Origin: CAYRFQ01 sp964423615
GTDB lineage: Bacteria; Planctomycetota; Planctomycetia; Gemmatales; Gemmataceae
Direction: 5' to 3'
NCBI GenBank assembly: GCA_964423615.1
Contig: CAYRFQ010000017.1
Coordinates: 1-64,000 of the forward strand
Length of the DNA stretch: 64,000 bases
The position numbers were made by a program, and so were the translations under genes. The notes beneath the pieces are model-generated. The model was given only the letters and a program-made list of their open reading frames with translations. It was not told the origin of the DNA and made no database searches. Positions 24,391-33,461 of the stretch are shown here, in pieces. Position 1 is the first letter of the stretch; every line of letters starts with the position of its first letter.

Positions 24391-25667
24391 TAACCAAGAA
24401 CCTCCTTGACTGCATCGATCCCTCGAATGAGAGCATCGACATCGTCGCGTGTGTTGTAGCAACCCACCGAGGCCCTTGACGTAGCCGGAACACGATATCG
24501 TTCCATCAGCGGTTGGGTGCAGTGGTGACCTGTTCGGATGGCAACGCCTTCTTGGTCGAGTAGGGTTCCGATGTCGTGGGGATGGATTCCCTCGATCGTG
24601 AACGAAACAGAACCTGAACGCTGCTTTGGATTTCCAATGAGCCGCACGTCGGGGATTTGCTCGAGTGATTCGACCATGTAATCCAAGAGATCATCTTCGT
24701 GAGCCGCGACGGCGTCCAGATCGAGCCCTGTTACATAATCCAGAGCTGCTCCGAGCCCAATGACGCCAGAGATGTTGGGAGTTCCCGCCTCGAACTTAGC
24801 AGGGAGTTCGTTATATGTGGTCTCCTCGAAATTGACTGAGTAGATCATGTCGCCACCGCCTTGATAGGGTGGCATGGCGTTGAGTAATTCTTCTTTTCCA
24901 TATAGGACTCCGACTCCCGTCGGACCATATACCTTGTGGCCAGAGAAGACGTAGAATTCGCAATCCAAGTCACGGACGTCGATGCTCATGTGAGGAGCTG
25001 CTTGGGCGCCGTCGATCAGGACTGGAATGTCACGCTGGTGAGCGAGATCGATGATGTGTTTGATTGGATTCACTGTTCCAAGTGTGTTTGACACATGGAC
25101 GAGCGAAACAATCTTAGTTCTCTCTGTTAGGAGTTGTTCATAATCGTCGAGGAGTAAATCCCCATCGTCGTTGATAGGAATGACTTTCAGTTTGGCTCCG
25201 GTCTGCTTACATAGCATCTGCCAGGGAACGATGTTGGAATGGTGTTCCATGTACGAGATGACTATCTCGTCACCCGCCCCGACGTTTTGGTGACCCCAAC
25301 TCGAAGCGACCAAGTTGATCGCTTCGGTACATCCGCGAGTGAATATGATCTCTTTGGAAGACTTCGCGTTGAGAAATCGCTGAGTCGTGACGCGAGCGTT
25401 TTCATAATCGCGGGTAGCTCTTTCGCTGAGCAGATGGACTCCCCGATGGACGTTGGCATTGTCCGCTTCGTAGTAGTGGCGTAAGGCGTCGATGACCACC
25501 TGAGGTTTTTGTGTGGTCGCTGCGTTGTCCAGATAGACGAGTGGCTTTCCACGAACTTCTTGGCGAAGGATCGGGAAGTCCCGGCGAACCCGCCGGGCGT
25601 CCAGAGAAACCACGGTGTCCAACTTGTTGACTCCCGAAATTGGGCCAGGGATAGTTTGAATTCCCAT
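24390..25667 (-). CDS. sufS: Cysteine desulfurase SufS
   Basis: A 425-residue class-V aminotransferase-fold desulfurase. The PLP lysine is in FSGHKVYGPTGVGVLYG near 235 and the active Cys in RTGHHCTQPLMERY near 377. The leading AATTQKP and HRGVHLLSERAT segments match SufS (group II). It removes sulfur from cysteine and passes it to SufU. It follows sufD by about 15 bp and overlaps sufU by one base. An N-terminal extension of about 20 residues precedes the family start. Confidence 0.96.
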   Translation of the reverse strand: MGIQTIPGPISGVNKLDTVVSLDARRVRRDFPILRQEVRGKPLVYLDNAATTQKPQVVIDALRHYYEADNANVHRGVHLLSERATRDYENARVTTQRFLNAKSSKEIIFTRGCTEAINLVASSWGHQNVGAGDEIVISYMEHHSNIVPWQMLCKQTGAKLKVIPINDDGDLLLDDYEQLLTERTKIVSLVHVSNTLGTVNPIKHIIDLAHQRDIPVLIDGAQAAPHMSIDVRDLDCEFYVFSGHKVYGPTGVGVLYGKEELLNAMPPYQGGGDMIYSVNFEETTYNELPAKFEAGTPNISGVIGLGAALDYVTGLDLDAVAAHEDDLLDYMVESLEQIPDVRLIGNPKQRSGSVSFTIEGIHPHDIGTLLDQEGVAIRTGHHCTQPLMERYRVPATSRASVGCYNTRDDVDALIRGIDAVKEVLG

Positions 25668-25682
25668 GTTGTTTTATATCTC

Positions 25683-27020
25683 CTATAGCTCCTGAAAGCG
25701 TGGCAAGTCTTGCCGCGTCAGGAGTGCATCTTCAAGCTGATTTCGAATCGCATCGACTTTGATTCGTTGGATGATGTCGTTGGCGAAGGCAAAGGTGAGC
25801 AGGCTCTTGGCTTGCTCCATGCCGATCCCACGAGAACGAAGATAGAATAAGGACGTTTCGTCCAATTGTCCAACCGTAGCTCCGTGCGTACACTTCACAT
25901 CATCGGCGAAAATTTCGAGCTGCGGTTTGGTGTCGATCGTCGCGTCGTCGGAGAGTAAAAGGGCTTGATTGGTCTGTTTGGCGTCGGTCTTTTGGGCATC
26001 GGGACGCACGAAGATTTTTCCGTTGAATACGCCTTTGGCTTTATCGTCGAGAAGGCCTTTGTACAGTTCATAACTGTTGCAATGAGGCTTGGCGTGATCG
26101 ATAACGGTATGGTTATCGATGTGTTGGTTCCCTGCGCCAATGTATAGACCGTTGAAGGTACACTCGGAATTCTCGCCGTCGAACAAAGTGCGGGATTCGT
26201 TGCGCACCACACCACCCGCCAAGGCAATGTAGTGTGAGGAAAAGTTGCTGTTTTGCTGTTGGAACACTTGCAAGTTGGCAACATGGTAAGAGCTATTGCT
26301 TTCTCGCAAAACTTTGTAGTGATCGACGGTTGCGTTCTCAGCCGTGAAAACCTCGACGACAGAGTCGTTGAAGTACAGTTGATCTTCCCCACCGACATAA
26401 GTCTCCACGACGGTGACTTGGCTGCTTCGCTCGGTGACGATCAAATGCCGAGGAAAAGTCATCACGGGTTCGAGTGGCGCCGAGGAGTAGTGGAGAATGT
26501 GTATCGGCTTTTCGATGGCCGTATTAGCTTTGACATGGATGAACACGCCATCTCTGAGGAAGGCCGTATTCAAGGCCGTCAAAGAATAATCTTCGTGTTG
26601 GGCATACCGAGCCAAATGAGGTTCCACCAGTTCGCGGTGTTCGGCAATGGCAGTGGCGAGATTCGTCACAACGACTCCGTCGGGCAAACCGGAAACGTCC
26701 GATAGCTCCTCGGAGAAGCGACCGTTCACGAACACAAGCTCGATGGCTCCAGAGAAAGCGTGTTCGCGAACGTGTTCTGCGGGAGCCCCCTGGACCGCTT
26801 CATCGGATCGTTTGAACGGGGTCTTTAGGAGTGGAGCGAGGCTCGCGTAAGTGTACTTCCAGTCCTCATCTCGGCGACTGGGGAACCCAAGTTCGGCAAA
26901 CTTGGCGATTGCGGCATTCCGAATCGGGCGTAGCCAAGCTGGGTCGTCGCTAGTGACCAAACGCTCGAATTCTTCGTGCGCTGCAAGATAGAAATCAGTC
27001 TGTTGCTTCGTTTCCAACAT
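25683..27020 (-). CDS. sufD: SUF scaffold protein SufD
   Basis: A 445-residue SufB/SufD-family protein. The N-terminus has the helical SufBD_N part (WLRPIRNAAIAKFAELGFPSRRDEDWKYT) and the C-terminal right-handed beta-helix contains SECTFNGLYIG, NHTVIDHAKPHCNS and the conserved IFADDVKCTHGATVGQLDE, with the functional Cys-Thr-His. It partners SufB and SufC in building iron-sulfur clusters. It lies between sufC (63 bp upstream) and sufS (15 bp downstream). Confidence 0.96.
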   Translation of the reverse strand: MLETKQQTDFYLAAHEEFERLVTSDDPAWLRPIRNAAIAKFAELGFPSRRDEDWKYTYASLAPLLKTPFKRSDEAVQGAPAEHVREHAFSGAIELVFVNGRFSEELSDVSGLPDGVVVTNLATAIAEHRELVEPHLARYAQHEDYSLTALNTAFLRDGVFIHVKANTAIEKPIHILHYSSAPLEPVMTFPRHLIVTERSSQVTVVETYVGGEDQLYFNDSVVEVFTAENATVDHYKVLRESNSSYHVANLQVFQQQNSNFSSHYIALAGGVVRNESRTLFDGENSECTFNGLYIGAGNQHIDNHTVIDHAKPHCNSYELYKGLLDDKAKGVFNGKIFVRPDAQKTDAKQTNQALLLSDDATIDTKPQLEIFADDVKCTHGATVGQLDETSLFYLRSRGIGMEQAKSLLTFAFANDIIQRIKVDAIRNQLEDALLTRQDLPRFQEL

Positions 27021-27083
27021 AGTTTATTTCAACACAAAATAGTATGTCCCAAGTTGTATTCGAGAGTCCGACGCCTGTTGGTA

Positions 27084-27845
27084 TTACACGCTTTGAGTTG
27101 CCACTTCTTCTTTGATCCACTCGTAACCTTTGTCTTCGAGTTCGAGGGCCAAATCTTTATTGCCCGATTTAACGAGTCGGCCGTTGAAGAGAATGTGGAC
27201 ATGGTCCGGAACGATGTAGTTGAGCAATCGTTGGTAGTGAGTAATGACTACAAAGCTACGTTCGGGACTACGCAGAGCGTTGACCCCGTCGGCGACAACT
27301 CGGAGTGCGTCGATGTCGAGTCCGGAGTCAGTTTCGTCAAGGATGGCGAGTTTCGGATCGAGAACGGCCATCTGGAAAATTTCATTCCGTTTTTTCTCGC
27401 CGCCCGAGAAGCCTTCGTTGACGGGACGTTTCATCAGCTTGTCGTCGATGTGTAGAATCTTCAGTTTTTCTTTGACGAGCTGTATGAAGTCCATCGCGTC
27501 GAGTTCTTCTTCCCCGCGGGCCTTGCGGACGGCGTTCAAGGCCGCTCGCAAGAAGTAGTTGTTCTGGACGCCAGGGATCTCAACGGGATATTGGAACGCG
27601 AGGAACAATCCTTCACACGCACGTTCCTCAGGTTCCAGTTCGAGGAGATCCTTGCCATTGAAGGTTACTTCCCCTGCGGTGATTTCGTAGTCTTCGCGAC
27701 CAGCGAGAACCCCCGCGAGGGTACTTTTGCCGGAACCGTTGGGTCCCATGATGGCGTGGACTTCGCCTGGGTTCACCTGGAGGCTCAGGCCACGGAGGAT
27801 TTCCTTTTCTTCGACGCGGGCGTGGAGGTTGTTGATTGTGAGCAT
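27084..27845 (-). CDS. sufC: SUF ATPase SufC
   Basis: A 253-residue ABC-type ATPase. Walker A is GPNGSGKST near 35-43, the signature FSGGEKKRNEIFQ near 147-159 and Walker B LAILDETDSGLD, with the SufC-type Glu-Thr-Asp-Ser. It powers conformational change in SufBC2D during cluster assembly. I chose the ATG at 27845, which gives the usual SufC length; a frame to 27914 adds 23 unlikely residues. Upstream in the operon direction is a toxin-antitoxin remnant, so its link to sufB transcription is interrupted by about 0.8 kb. Confidence 0.95.
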   Translation of the reverse strand: MLTINNLHARVEEKEILRGLSLQVNPGEVHAIMGPNGSGKSTLAGVLAGREDYEITAGEVTFNGKDLLELEPEERACEGLFLAFQYPVEIPGVQNNYFLRAALNAVRKARGEEELDAMDFIQLVKEKLKILHIDDKLMKRPVNEGFSGGEKKRNEIFQMAVLDPKLAILDETDSGLDIDALRVVADGVNALRSPERSFVVITHYQRLLNYIVPDHVHILFNGRLVKSGNKDLALELEDKGYEWIKEEVATQSV

Positions 27846-27894
27846 TGGTATCTTTGAGCTTCTGGAAGTTTGTTGCTGTTTAGTTATTGGATGA

Positions 27895-28143
27895 TTATCT
27901 TCGATGGACCTCAATGATCGTCACGAGTCGGTAGTTTGTTGACACCTCGAACAGAACTACAAGAGGTGGAACTGACAAATATTTGGGGTTGTCTAGAGGG
28001 TTACCTTTTGTGTCTACATCGTAACTAAATATCTTGTCAATTGTGTTGACCGCATCCGAAACGAATTGTTTATCTTCAGCCTAAATCCATATGGCTGCCA
28101 ATTCGTTCTCAGCAGAGGCCAACCAAATGACGGTGTATTTCAT
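27895..28143 (-). pseudogene. RelE/ParE-like toxin frame with in-frame amber stop
   Basis: Reading leftward from an ATG at 28143-28141, which overlaps the antitoxin stop as ATGA, gives MKYTVIWLASAENELAAIWI, then TAG at 28083-28081, then an open frame to TAA at 27895-27897. The continuation contains VNTIDKIFSYDV and SVPPLVVLFEVSTNYRLVTI. This is the ParE/RelE-type pattern: W-x-x-x-A-x-x-E-L-A-x-I-W, then ID, then PPL-V-FEV. Without the stop it would be about 82 residues, normal for the family. Only codon 21 is broken, and the rest of the frame is intact, so the loss is recent, or the stop is a base error or is read through. Confidence 0.72.
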
Positions 28144-28397
28144 GTGTCCGAGGACTCCATACCTCGCAGTTTCTGAAGAACCTCTTGTGTTGTTCTTCCC
28201 GGTTGTTCCGTAGCTACACGACGTTTCGCTTCATCAAGGTCGAATAAGAGCGTGGCCTCTGCCTCGAGTTCGGCTTCAGCTTGTTTTTTGGGCGTGAAGA
28301 CGCCAACTAAATGGCCCTGTCTATCCACCAACTCAGTCTTTTCCTTGAGTCGTACAAGGAAGGCCTGGAGGTCGGGAGTAAGTTGAAAATGTCCCAT
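28140..28397 (-). CDS. Antitoxin-like small protein
   Basis: An 85-residue protein. The N-terminal half contains VDRQGHLVGVFTPKKQAEAE and the C-terminal half is helical and charged, with FDLDEAKRRVATEQPGRTTQEVLQKLRG. It resembles planctomycete and cyanobacterial antitoxins that carry a short DNA-binding or AbrB-like start and a toxin-binding tail. Its stop overlaps the start of a RelE/ParE-like frame by four bases, which is the usual toxin-antitoxin layout. I chose the ATG at 28397 over an upstream TTG. The pair sits inside the SUF operon between sufB and sufC. Confidence 0.7.
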   Translation of the reverse strand: MGHFQLTPDLQAFLVRLKEKTELVDRQGHLVGVFTPKKQAEAELEAEATLLFDLDEAKRRVATEQPGRTTQEVLQKLRGMESSDT

Positions 28398-28449
28398 GTT
28401 CAATCTCTGATAAACATAGGCTTATTGCGTTACCAATTAGAGGCGTGAA

Positions 28450-28612
28450 TAGAGCGGTTAACGTTCGTGTTGGGTACGGTTCGGCGACTCCAAACTCCTG
28501 AGTCCTAGAACTTCTCAACCCGACCACCCCTCATCCTAAATCCTTCTCCCTCGAGGGAAGAAAGACTTTGAAAACGGATCACCTGTGCCTGGTAGATGCG
28601 TGAACCGCTCTA
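28450..28612. repeat. Possible small insertion bounded by 10-bp inverted repeats
   Basis: TAGAGCGGTT (28450-28459) and AACCGCTCTA (28603-28612) are exact reverse complements, and matching extends outward with single mismatches (GA-TAGAGCGGTT-ACG). The interior holds the palindrome TCCCTCGAGGGA (about 28545-28556), typical of dispersed REP-like sequences. No protein frame is present. The element lies right after the sufB stop and could reduce read-through into the antitoxin and sufC. Confidence 0.45.
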
Positions 28613-28621
28613 GTCTATTAA

Positions 28622-30070
28622 TTACCCCACGCTTCCTTCCAAGCTCACGCCAAGGAGCTTTTGGGCTTCCACTGCAAATTCCATTGGAAGTTCTCGGAAG
28701 ACCTCTTTACAGAATCCATTCACAATCATGTTCACGGCGTCTTCGGTTGGGATGCCACGTTGGCGACAATAGAAGATTTGGTCTTCGCCGATCTTCGAGG
28801 TCGAAGCCTCGTGCTCGACCGTCGACGATTTGTTCAGCACATCGATATATGGGAATGTGTGGGCACCGCACTTGTCGCCGATGAGTAACGAGTCGCACTG
28901 CGAGTAGTTCCGTGAGTTGTGGGCTCCTTTGAGCATCTTGACTTGCCCACGGTACGTGTTTTGTCCTTTGGCCGCCGAGATGCCTTTCGAGATGATCGTG
29001 CTCGAAGTATTTTTGCCGATGTGAATCATCTTCGTACCGGTGTCGGCTTGTTGCTTCTTGGTCGTCAATGCGACGGAGTAGAACTCACCGACCGAGTTAT
29101 CACCTTGAAGGATGACGCTCGGGTATTTCCAGGTGATTGCAGAACCCGTTTCGACTTGAGTCCAAGAAATCTTGGAATTCTCGCCCCGGCAAGCACCTCT
29201 TTTGGTTACGAAGTTATAAATTCCACCGCGTCCTTCGTCGTCGCCTGGATACCAGTTTTGGACAGTCGAATATTTGATGTTGGCGTTCCGGCCCACGGCG
29301 ACCAGTTCCACGACTGCGGCGTGAAGTTGGTTTTCATCACGCATCGGAGCTGTACAACCTTCGAGGTAACTCACGTGAGAATCTTCCTCGGCGACGATCA
29401 ATGTGCGTTCGAACTGGCCCGTGTTGGCGGCGTTGATCCGGAAGTAAGTGGACAACTCCATTGGGCAACGGACGCCTTTGGGGATGTAGCAGAAACTTCC
29501 ATCACTAAAGACTGCCGAGTTTAGGGCGGCGAAGAAGTTGTCGTTGTAGGGAACGACCGAACCCAAGTATTTCCGTACGAGTTCGGGATGTTCTTTTACT
29601 GCTTCGGAGAACGAGCAGAAGATAATGCCCATCTCGGCCAATTTACCCTTGAACGTGGTCGCGACCGAGACGCTGTCGAAGACGGCATCGACGGCCACGC
29701 CGGTGAGCCGTTTCTGTTCGTCCAAGGAGATGCCAAGTTTTTCGAATGTTTCCAAGAGTTCTGGATCGACCTCGTCGAGGCTATTCAGCTTTTTTTTGGG
29801 CTTGGGAGCCGAGTAGTAGACGATGTCGTTGTAGTCGATCCGGGCGAATTCTACGTTCGGCCACCAACGTGGCTCTTCCATCTTGAGCCAGTGGTGATAG
29901 GCCTTCACCCGCCATTCGGTCAACCATTCGGGTTCGTTTTTCTTGGCAGAAATGACGCGGACGATGTCTTCGCTCAAACCAGCTGGAATGGCATCGGCTT
30001 CGATGTCCGTGTAGAAGCCGTATTTGTATTCTTTGTTTGCAAGTTGCTCGAGTTCTGCCGATGTACTCAT
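28622..30070 (-). CDS. sufB: SUF scaffold protein SufB
   Basis: A 482-residue SufB. Hallmarks are YSAPKPKKKLNSLDEVDPEL, the VPYNDNFFAALNSAVFSDGS segment near 179-198, YLEGCTAPMRDENQLHAAVVEL and the late CDSLLIGDKCGAHTFPYI. The functional Cys and Glu of the scaffold region are present. SufB holds the nascent cluster with SufC and SufD. It begins about 95 bp after the Rrf2 regulator and should be co-transcribed with it. Downstream, a repeat and toxin-antitoxin pair separate it from sufC. Confidence 0.96.
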   Translation of the reverse strand: MSTSAELEQLANKEYKYGFYTDIEADAIPAGLSEDIVRVISAKKNEPEWLTEWRVKAYHHWLKMEEPRWWPNVEFARIDYNDIVYYSAPKPKKKLNSLDEVDPELLETFEKLGISLDEQKRLTGVAVDAVFDSVSVATTFKGKLAEMGIIFCSFSEAVKEHPELVRKYLGSVVPYNDNFFAALNSAVFSDGSFCYIPKGVRCPMELSTYFRINAANTGQFERTLIVAEEDSHVSYLEGCTAPMRDENQLHAAVVELVAVGRNANIKYSTVQNWYPGDDEGRGGIYNFVTKRGACRGENSKISWTQVETGSAITWKYPSVILQGDNSVGEFYSVALTTKKQQADTGTKMIHIGKNTSSTIISKGISAAKGQNTYRGQVKMLKGAHNSRNYSQCDSLLIGDKCGAHTFPYIDVLNKSSTVEHEASTSKIGEDQIFYCRQRGIPTEDAVNMIVNGFCKEVFRELPMEFAVEAQKLLGVSLEGSVG

Positions 30071-30165
30071 CTATTCGTCTACCTTTCTAGCTGTAGCTTT
30101 GGATGTTTTCCCAAACTTGTTGTTGACCGATGCCAGGTTGTGACACGACATCCGCATCGGATAAG

Positions 30166-30678
30166 TTATCTATCTATGGTTGTTAGGGTTAATAATTCTA
30201 AGGGTGGTTCGTAAGTCGTGTTCGCGAGGCGAGACCTCAACAGATCGGTCACGTGAGTTTCGTTCTTCAAAAGGTCGCCGATCGATATTTGGTCGAGGCT
30301 GTGCCGAATCCAATGCTCGAGAGTATTCCATAAACCTCTCAGAGAACACGCACCTTTGTGGACACAACTATCCGTTTCCGTACCGGAGTGACGCTCGCAG
30401 TAGTCTGGTTCGTTGAACAGGGGTTCTCCAAGTTCCAGGAGTACCGAGCCGAGCCCAATGTCCGAAGGAGCTTGGGCAAGTCGATAACCCCCCGACCGTC
30501 CGCGTACGCTCTCGATGATTCGAGCGCGTCGTAGAACTCCAAGGAGTTTGGCGACGTACGGTTCGGAGAGGCCTTCCGCGGAGGCGATGTCGGGAATCGT
30601 CAGGGACGAACCAGCATCCTCGCGGGCAAGCCGCAACAGGCAGCGAAGGCCATATTCTTCTTGAGCCGTAATTTTCAT
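30166..30678 (-). CDS. Rrf2-family iron-sulfur-sensing regulator
   Basis: A 170-residue Rrf2-type regulator. The winged helix covers residues 1-65 (KITAQEEYGLRCLLRLA, then IASAEGLSEPYVAKLLGVLRRA and RGRSGGYRLA). Three Cys, C94, C105 and C111, fall in the position of the IscR/NsrR cluster ligands, although the first spacing is ten residues instead of the IscR five. It heads the SUF operon, so it probably senses cluster or oxidant status and represses suf genes, as SufR/IscR do elsewhere. I chose the ATG at 30678, because the family start is MKIT; the longer frame adds 13 residues. Confidence 0.92.
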   Translation of the reverse strand: MKITAQEEYGLRCLLRLAREDAGSSLTIPDIASAEGLSEPYVAKLLGVLRRARIIESVRGRSGGYRLAQAPSDIGLGSVLLELGEPLFNEPDYCERHSGTETDSCVHKGACSLRGLWNTLEHWIRHSLDQISIGDLLKNETHVTDLLRSRLANTTYEPPLELLTLTTIDR

Positions 30679-30716
30679 GGTTTGCGAAGCCCTCCAGGTC
30701 ATTTGCTTACAATTCA

Positions 30717-30745
30717 TTCTTAGTTAAAGTGTACTTTTTTGTCAA
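30717..30745 (-). promoter_or_regulatory. Candidate SUF operon promoter with internal inverted repeat
   Basis: On the minus strand TTGACA (30740-30745) and TAAGAA (30717-30722) are separated by 17 bases, about 40 bp upstream of the Rrf2 start. The spacer carries AAGT-AC-ACTT, a short inverted repeat that could be an operator for the Rrf2 protein. The rest of 30679-31071 shows no gene. Confidence 0.6.
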
Positions 30746-31071
30746 CATTTTCGGCTCGAAACCCGTCCGGACTCCAGTTGTTTTTCTAACTTGCTGTGTG
30801 GAAGACGTTTACGAAGACGGCAATGAGGGCAATTTGGCTGGAAAATCAAGCTCGAACGACGTGACCTTTCGCGAGGAAGTGTCCTTTTGGCTTGAGAAGC
30901 ACTCGGGCTAACCGTAGAATCGTTTGGAAGAAGGATTGGCTCGCAAGTCTTGAAGTCGTTCCTGCTTCAACTCTCCCTCTTCCCAACCGATTTCGTAAGC
31001 CGGTGGGGTGTCCACGTCTGTCCATGCTTGGCATCCTCTTTCCCGCGAAGCTGAAGAAAACGAGGCCGTCG

Positions 31072-32802
31072 ATGAAAGCGCATGTTGTTTGGCTGCTACT
31101 TACCATCACGCTCCTTGGTGTTGGGACTACTCGAGGCCAGCGACTTCTTCCGACGCACCTTCCTTATAGTTCGGACCTCCCGCAGGCCGACAGCGACGTT
31201 GACGAAAAAATACTCCGTGATGCCAAAATCGCTACAGACCGAGAGGGCCTTCTTCGGTTTTTCCGTGATCGCACGATGACTCCGGCCCGATCCGCGAAAC
31301 TCGAGCGCCTCGTGGAACAACTGAGTAGCCAGCGATACATCACACGGGTTCGTGCGACGAGTGAGCTTGCGAAGGGGAACAGTTTAACTCTGCGATTCCT
31401 TCAGAAGACGATCGACAAAGAGGAATTGGAGGTTCAGAATCGCATCAAACGTTGCATCGAGACGATTCAGCAACGGCCTCATCTGTTGCACACTCGAGCA
31501 GCCCTCCGGTTGTTGACGAAAAAACGGCCAAATCAGAGTGAAAAGGTATTGTTGGACTATCTGCCGTATGCTCAGTGGGATGTCAATTCCTCAGAACTGT
31601 TGGAGGCCTTAAAAGCTGTCAGTATTTCCAACCAACAAGACGCCACGGTATCGGAATTTGTCCTTGCTGCCACGAAAGCTGAACACTCCCGTAAGCGTTA
31701 CGCTGCGGTTTATGTGTTAAAATATGCATCGCCGAAATATAAATCTTATCTCTACACACTTCTTAACGATCCCAACACCGAGACTCGCTACTTTGCGGCA
31801 GAAGCCCTGTTGTATCACTACGACAACAAAGGCGTAAAGACGCTCCTTTCGTTGTTGGGAGACGCTCCACTCTCGGTCGCCAGGCAAGCCGAAGAAATTC
31901 TCATTGTGCTGAACGATAACGCCGTCCCGCCTCACTATTTGAAGAACGATGTCAGTGTTCGTCTTGTCGTTCAACAACACTGGAGGAATTGGTGGAAAAG
32001 GCATGGTCACGAAATCCAAATCGCCAAGACAAAGTTAAAAGAGTATCTGTCGTTCCAACAGCTGGGTTTGGTCGTGACTTGCGAGATCAGTCGGATAGGT
32101 GATTATTCTGGGCAAATCGTTGCGTATGATCGAAATGGGCAAGTCCGATGGATGATTGATGATTTACGGAGTCCGACCGACTTTCAACTTCTTGGACCGC
32201 ATCGAGTGCTTGTGGCGGAACACTGGGCCAAGCGAGTGACCGAACGGAATCGCAAAGGCGAAACTCTGTGGCAATATGACACCCCCACGCACGCCGTGAG
32301 TTGCCAGCGCCTCAGAAACGGGAATACGCTTATTGCTTGCCAAACGGAGGTCGTGATCGTAACGCCCACGAAGGAGAAAGTGTTCTCCCACTCTCATACG
32401 AACTGGATTTACCACGCGGAACAGTCTCGAGATGGTCACATCGTGTATGTCGATAACAAAGGCCAAGTGACCGAACTCGACCAAGAAGGTAGTGTCGTGG
32501 TTCGGTTTCGTCCCAAGTCGTACGCGAAAGGTGCTTGGTCTTGGTCGAGCGTCACCAAACTGAAAGAAAATCGGTATCTCATCACCTACAGTGGAACGAA
32601 CAAGGTTGTTGAATCGGATGGGAAGGGGACAGTGCTTTGGTCGTGCGACGTTCCCAACACGACGTGGGCATTTCGTAAACGAAATGGGATGACCTGGGCT
32701 TGTGAAGTGGATAATCGAGCCATTCGGTTGGTGGATCGCGAGGGAAAGCAAGTCAAACGATGGCAGATTAAGGGACGCCCTTTTAGCGTCCGTGTCTATT
32801 AG
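31072..32802 (+). CDS. Secreted HEAT-repeat / beta-propeller protein
   Basis: A 576-residue protein with a signal peptide (AHVVWLLLTITLLGVGTTRG). Residues about 60-300 form helical HEAT-like repeats (KRYAAVYVLKYASPKYKSYL, ETRYFAAEALLYHY). Residues about 325-576 are propeller-like repeats in which a variable strand is followed by G-x-T/V-LW (NRKGETLWQYDTP, RNGNTLIACQTEV, DGKGTVLWSCDVP). I chose the ATG at 31072, preceded by GAGG and opening directly into the leader; the frame is open to 30892 without a leader. This two-part design is frequent in planctomycetes but has no known reaction. Its last four bases overlap the convergent purN gene. Confidence 0.85.
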   Translation: MKAHVVWLLLTITLLGVGTTRGQRLLPTHLPYSSDLPQADSDVDEKILRDAKIATDREGLLRFFRDRTMTPARSAKLERLVEQLSSQRYITRVRATSELAKGNSLTLRFLQKTIDKEELEVQNRIKRCIETIQQRPHLLHTRAALRLLTKKRPNQSEKVLLDYLPYAQWDVNSSELLEALKAVSISNQQDATVSEFVLAATKAEHSRKRYAAVYVLKYASPKYKSYLYTLLNDPNTETRYFAAEALLYHYDNKGVKTLLSLLGDAPLSVARQAEEILIVLNDNAVPPHYLKNDVSVRLVVQQHWRNWWKRHGHEIQIAKTKLKEYLSFQQLGLVVTCEISRIGDYSGQIVAYDRNGQVRWMIDDLRSPTDFQLLGPHRVLVAEHWAKRVTERNRKGETLWQYDTPTHAVSCQRLRNGNTLIACQTEVVIVTPTKEKVFSHSHTNWIYHAEQSRDGHIVYVDNKGQVTELDQEGSVVVRFRPKSYAKGAWSWSSVTKLKENRYLITYSGTNKVVESDGKGTVLWSCDVPNTTWAFRKRNGMTWACEVDNRAIRLVDREGKQVKRWQIKGRPFSVRVY

Positions 32803-33437
32803 TTTGCCCGACGCGAGACGCGTACCTTTCCGTCTTCGACTCGTAGACGCCCCTGGGCGAACAACTCGATTGCCTCGGGATAGGCCTCTCGTTCCACCGT
32901 CTGGACTCGGTCTGCGAGGGTGTCGGGGGTGTCGTCGTCTTCGACGGGTACGACTTTCTGCAAGATGATTGGCCCGTGGTCGTACTCGTTGTCTACGAAG
33001 TGGACAGTGCATCCTGTGACTTTGACGCCGGCCTGGATCACGGCTTCGTGGACTAACCGACCGTAATACCCTTCTCCACTGAATGCGGGAACCAACGCGG
33101 GATGGATATTCATGATCCTGTGCTCAAAGTCTGGTGGGACCTCCAACAACTGGAGGAACCCGGCGAGGCACACAAGATCGACGTCTGCGGCCCGACAATG
33201 ATCCAGAATTCGCTCGCTGAACGTCCATCTGGACGCACACTCTTTTCGTAACACGACTTCCGTCGGGACTCCGGCAGCCTTTGCACGTTCGAGCCCGTAC
33301 GCCTGTGGTTTGTTGGAGACGACGAGGACCACCTCGGCATGGAGGCGTCCGTCTGCCGATCGGTCGAGTAGATTTTGGAGTGTCGTGCCGCTTCCGCTGA
33401 GGACCACTCCGAGCCGAAGTCTGTTCGTTGGTGACAT
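32799..33437 (-). CDS. purN: Phosphoribosylglycinamide formyltransferase
   Basis: A 212-residue GART. The GAR-binding loop is LSGSGTTLQNLLDR near 14-27, followed by SNKPQAYGLERAKAAGVP. The catalytic Asn-His appear in MNIHPALVPAFSGEGYYG near 114-131 and the catalytic Asp in HFVDNEYDHGPII. It transfers a formyl group from 10-formyl-THF to GAR in purine synthesis. Its stop overlaps the convergent HEAT-propeller gene by four bases. truD lies just upstream in the same direction. Confidence 0.95.
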   Translation of the reverse strand: MSPTNRLRLGVVLSGSGTTLQNLLDRSADGRLHAEVVLVVSNKPQAYGLERAKAAGVPTEVVLRKECASRWTFSERILDHCRAADVDLVCLAGFLQLLEVPPDFEHRIMNIHPALVPAFSGEGYYGRLVHEAVIQAGVKVTGCTVHFVDNEYDHGPIILQKVVPVEDDDTPDTLADRVQTVEREAYPEAIELFAQGRLRVEDGKVRVSRRAN

Positions 33438-33461
33438 GAGTTAGTCACTCCCTTGGAAAAT

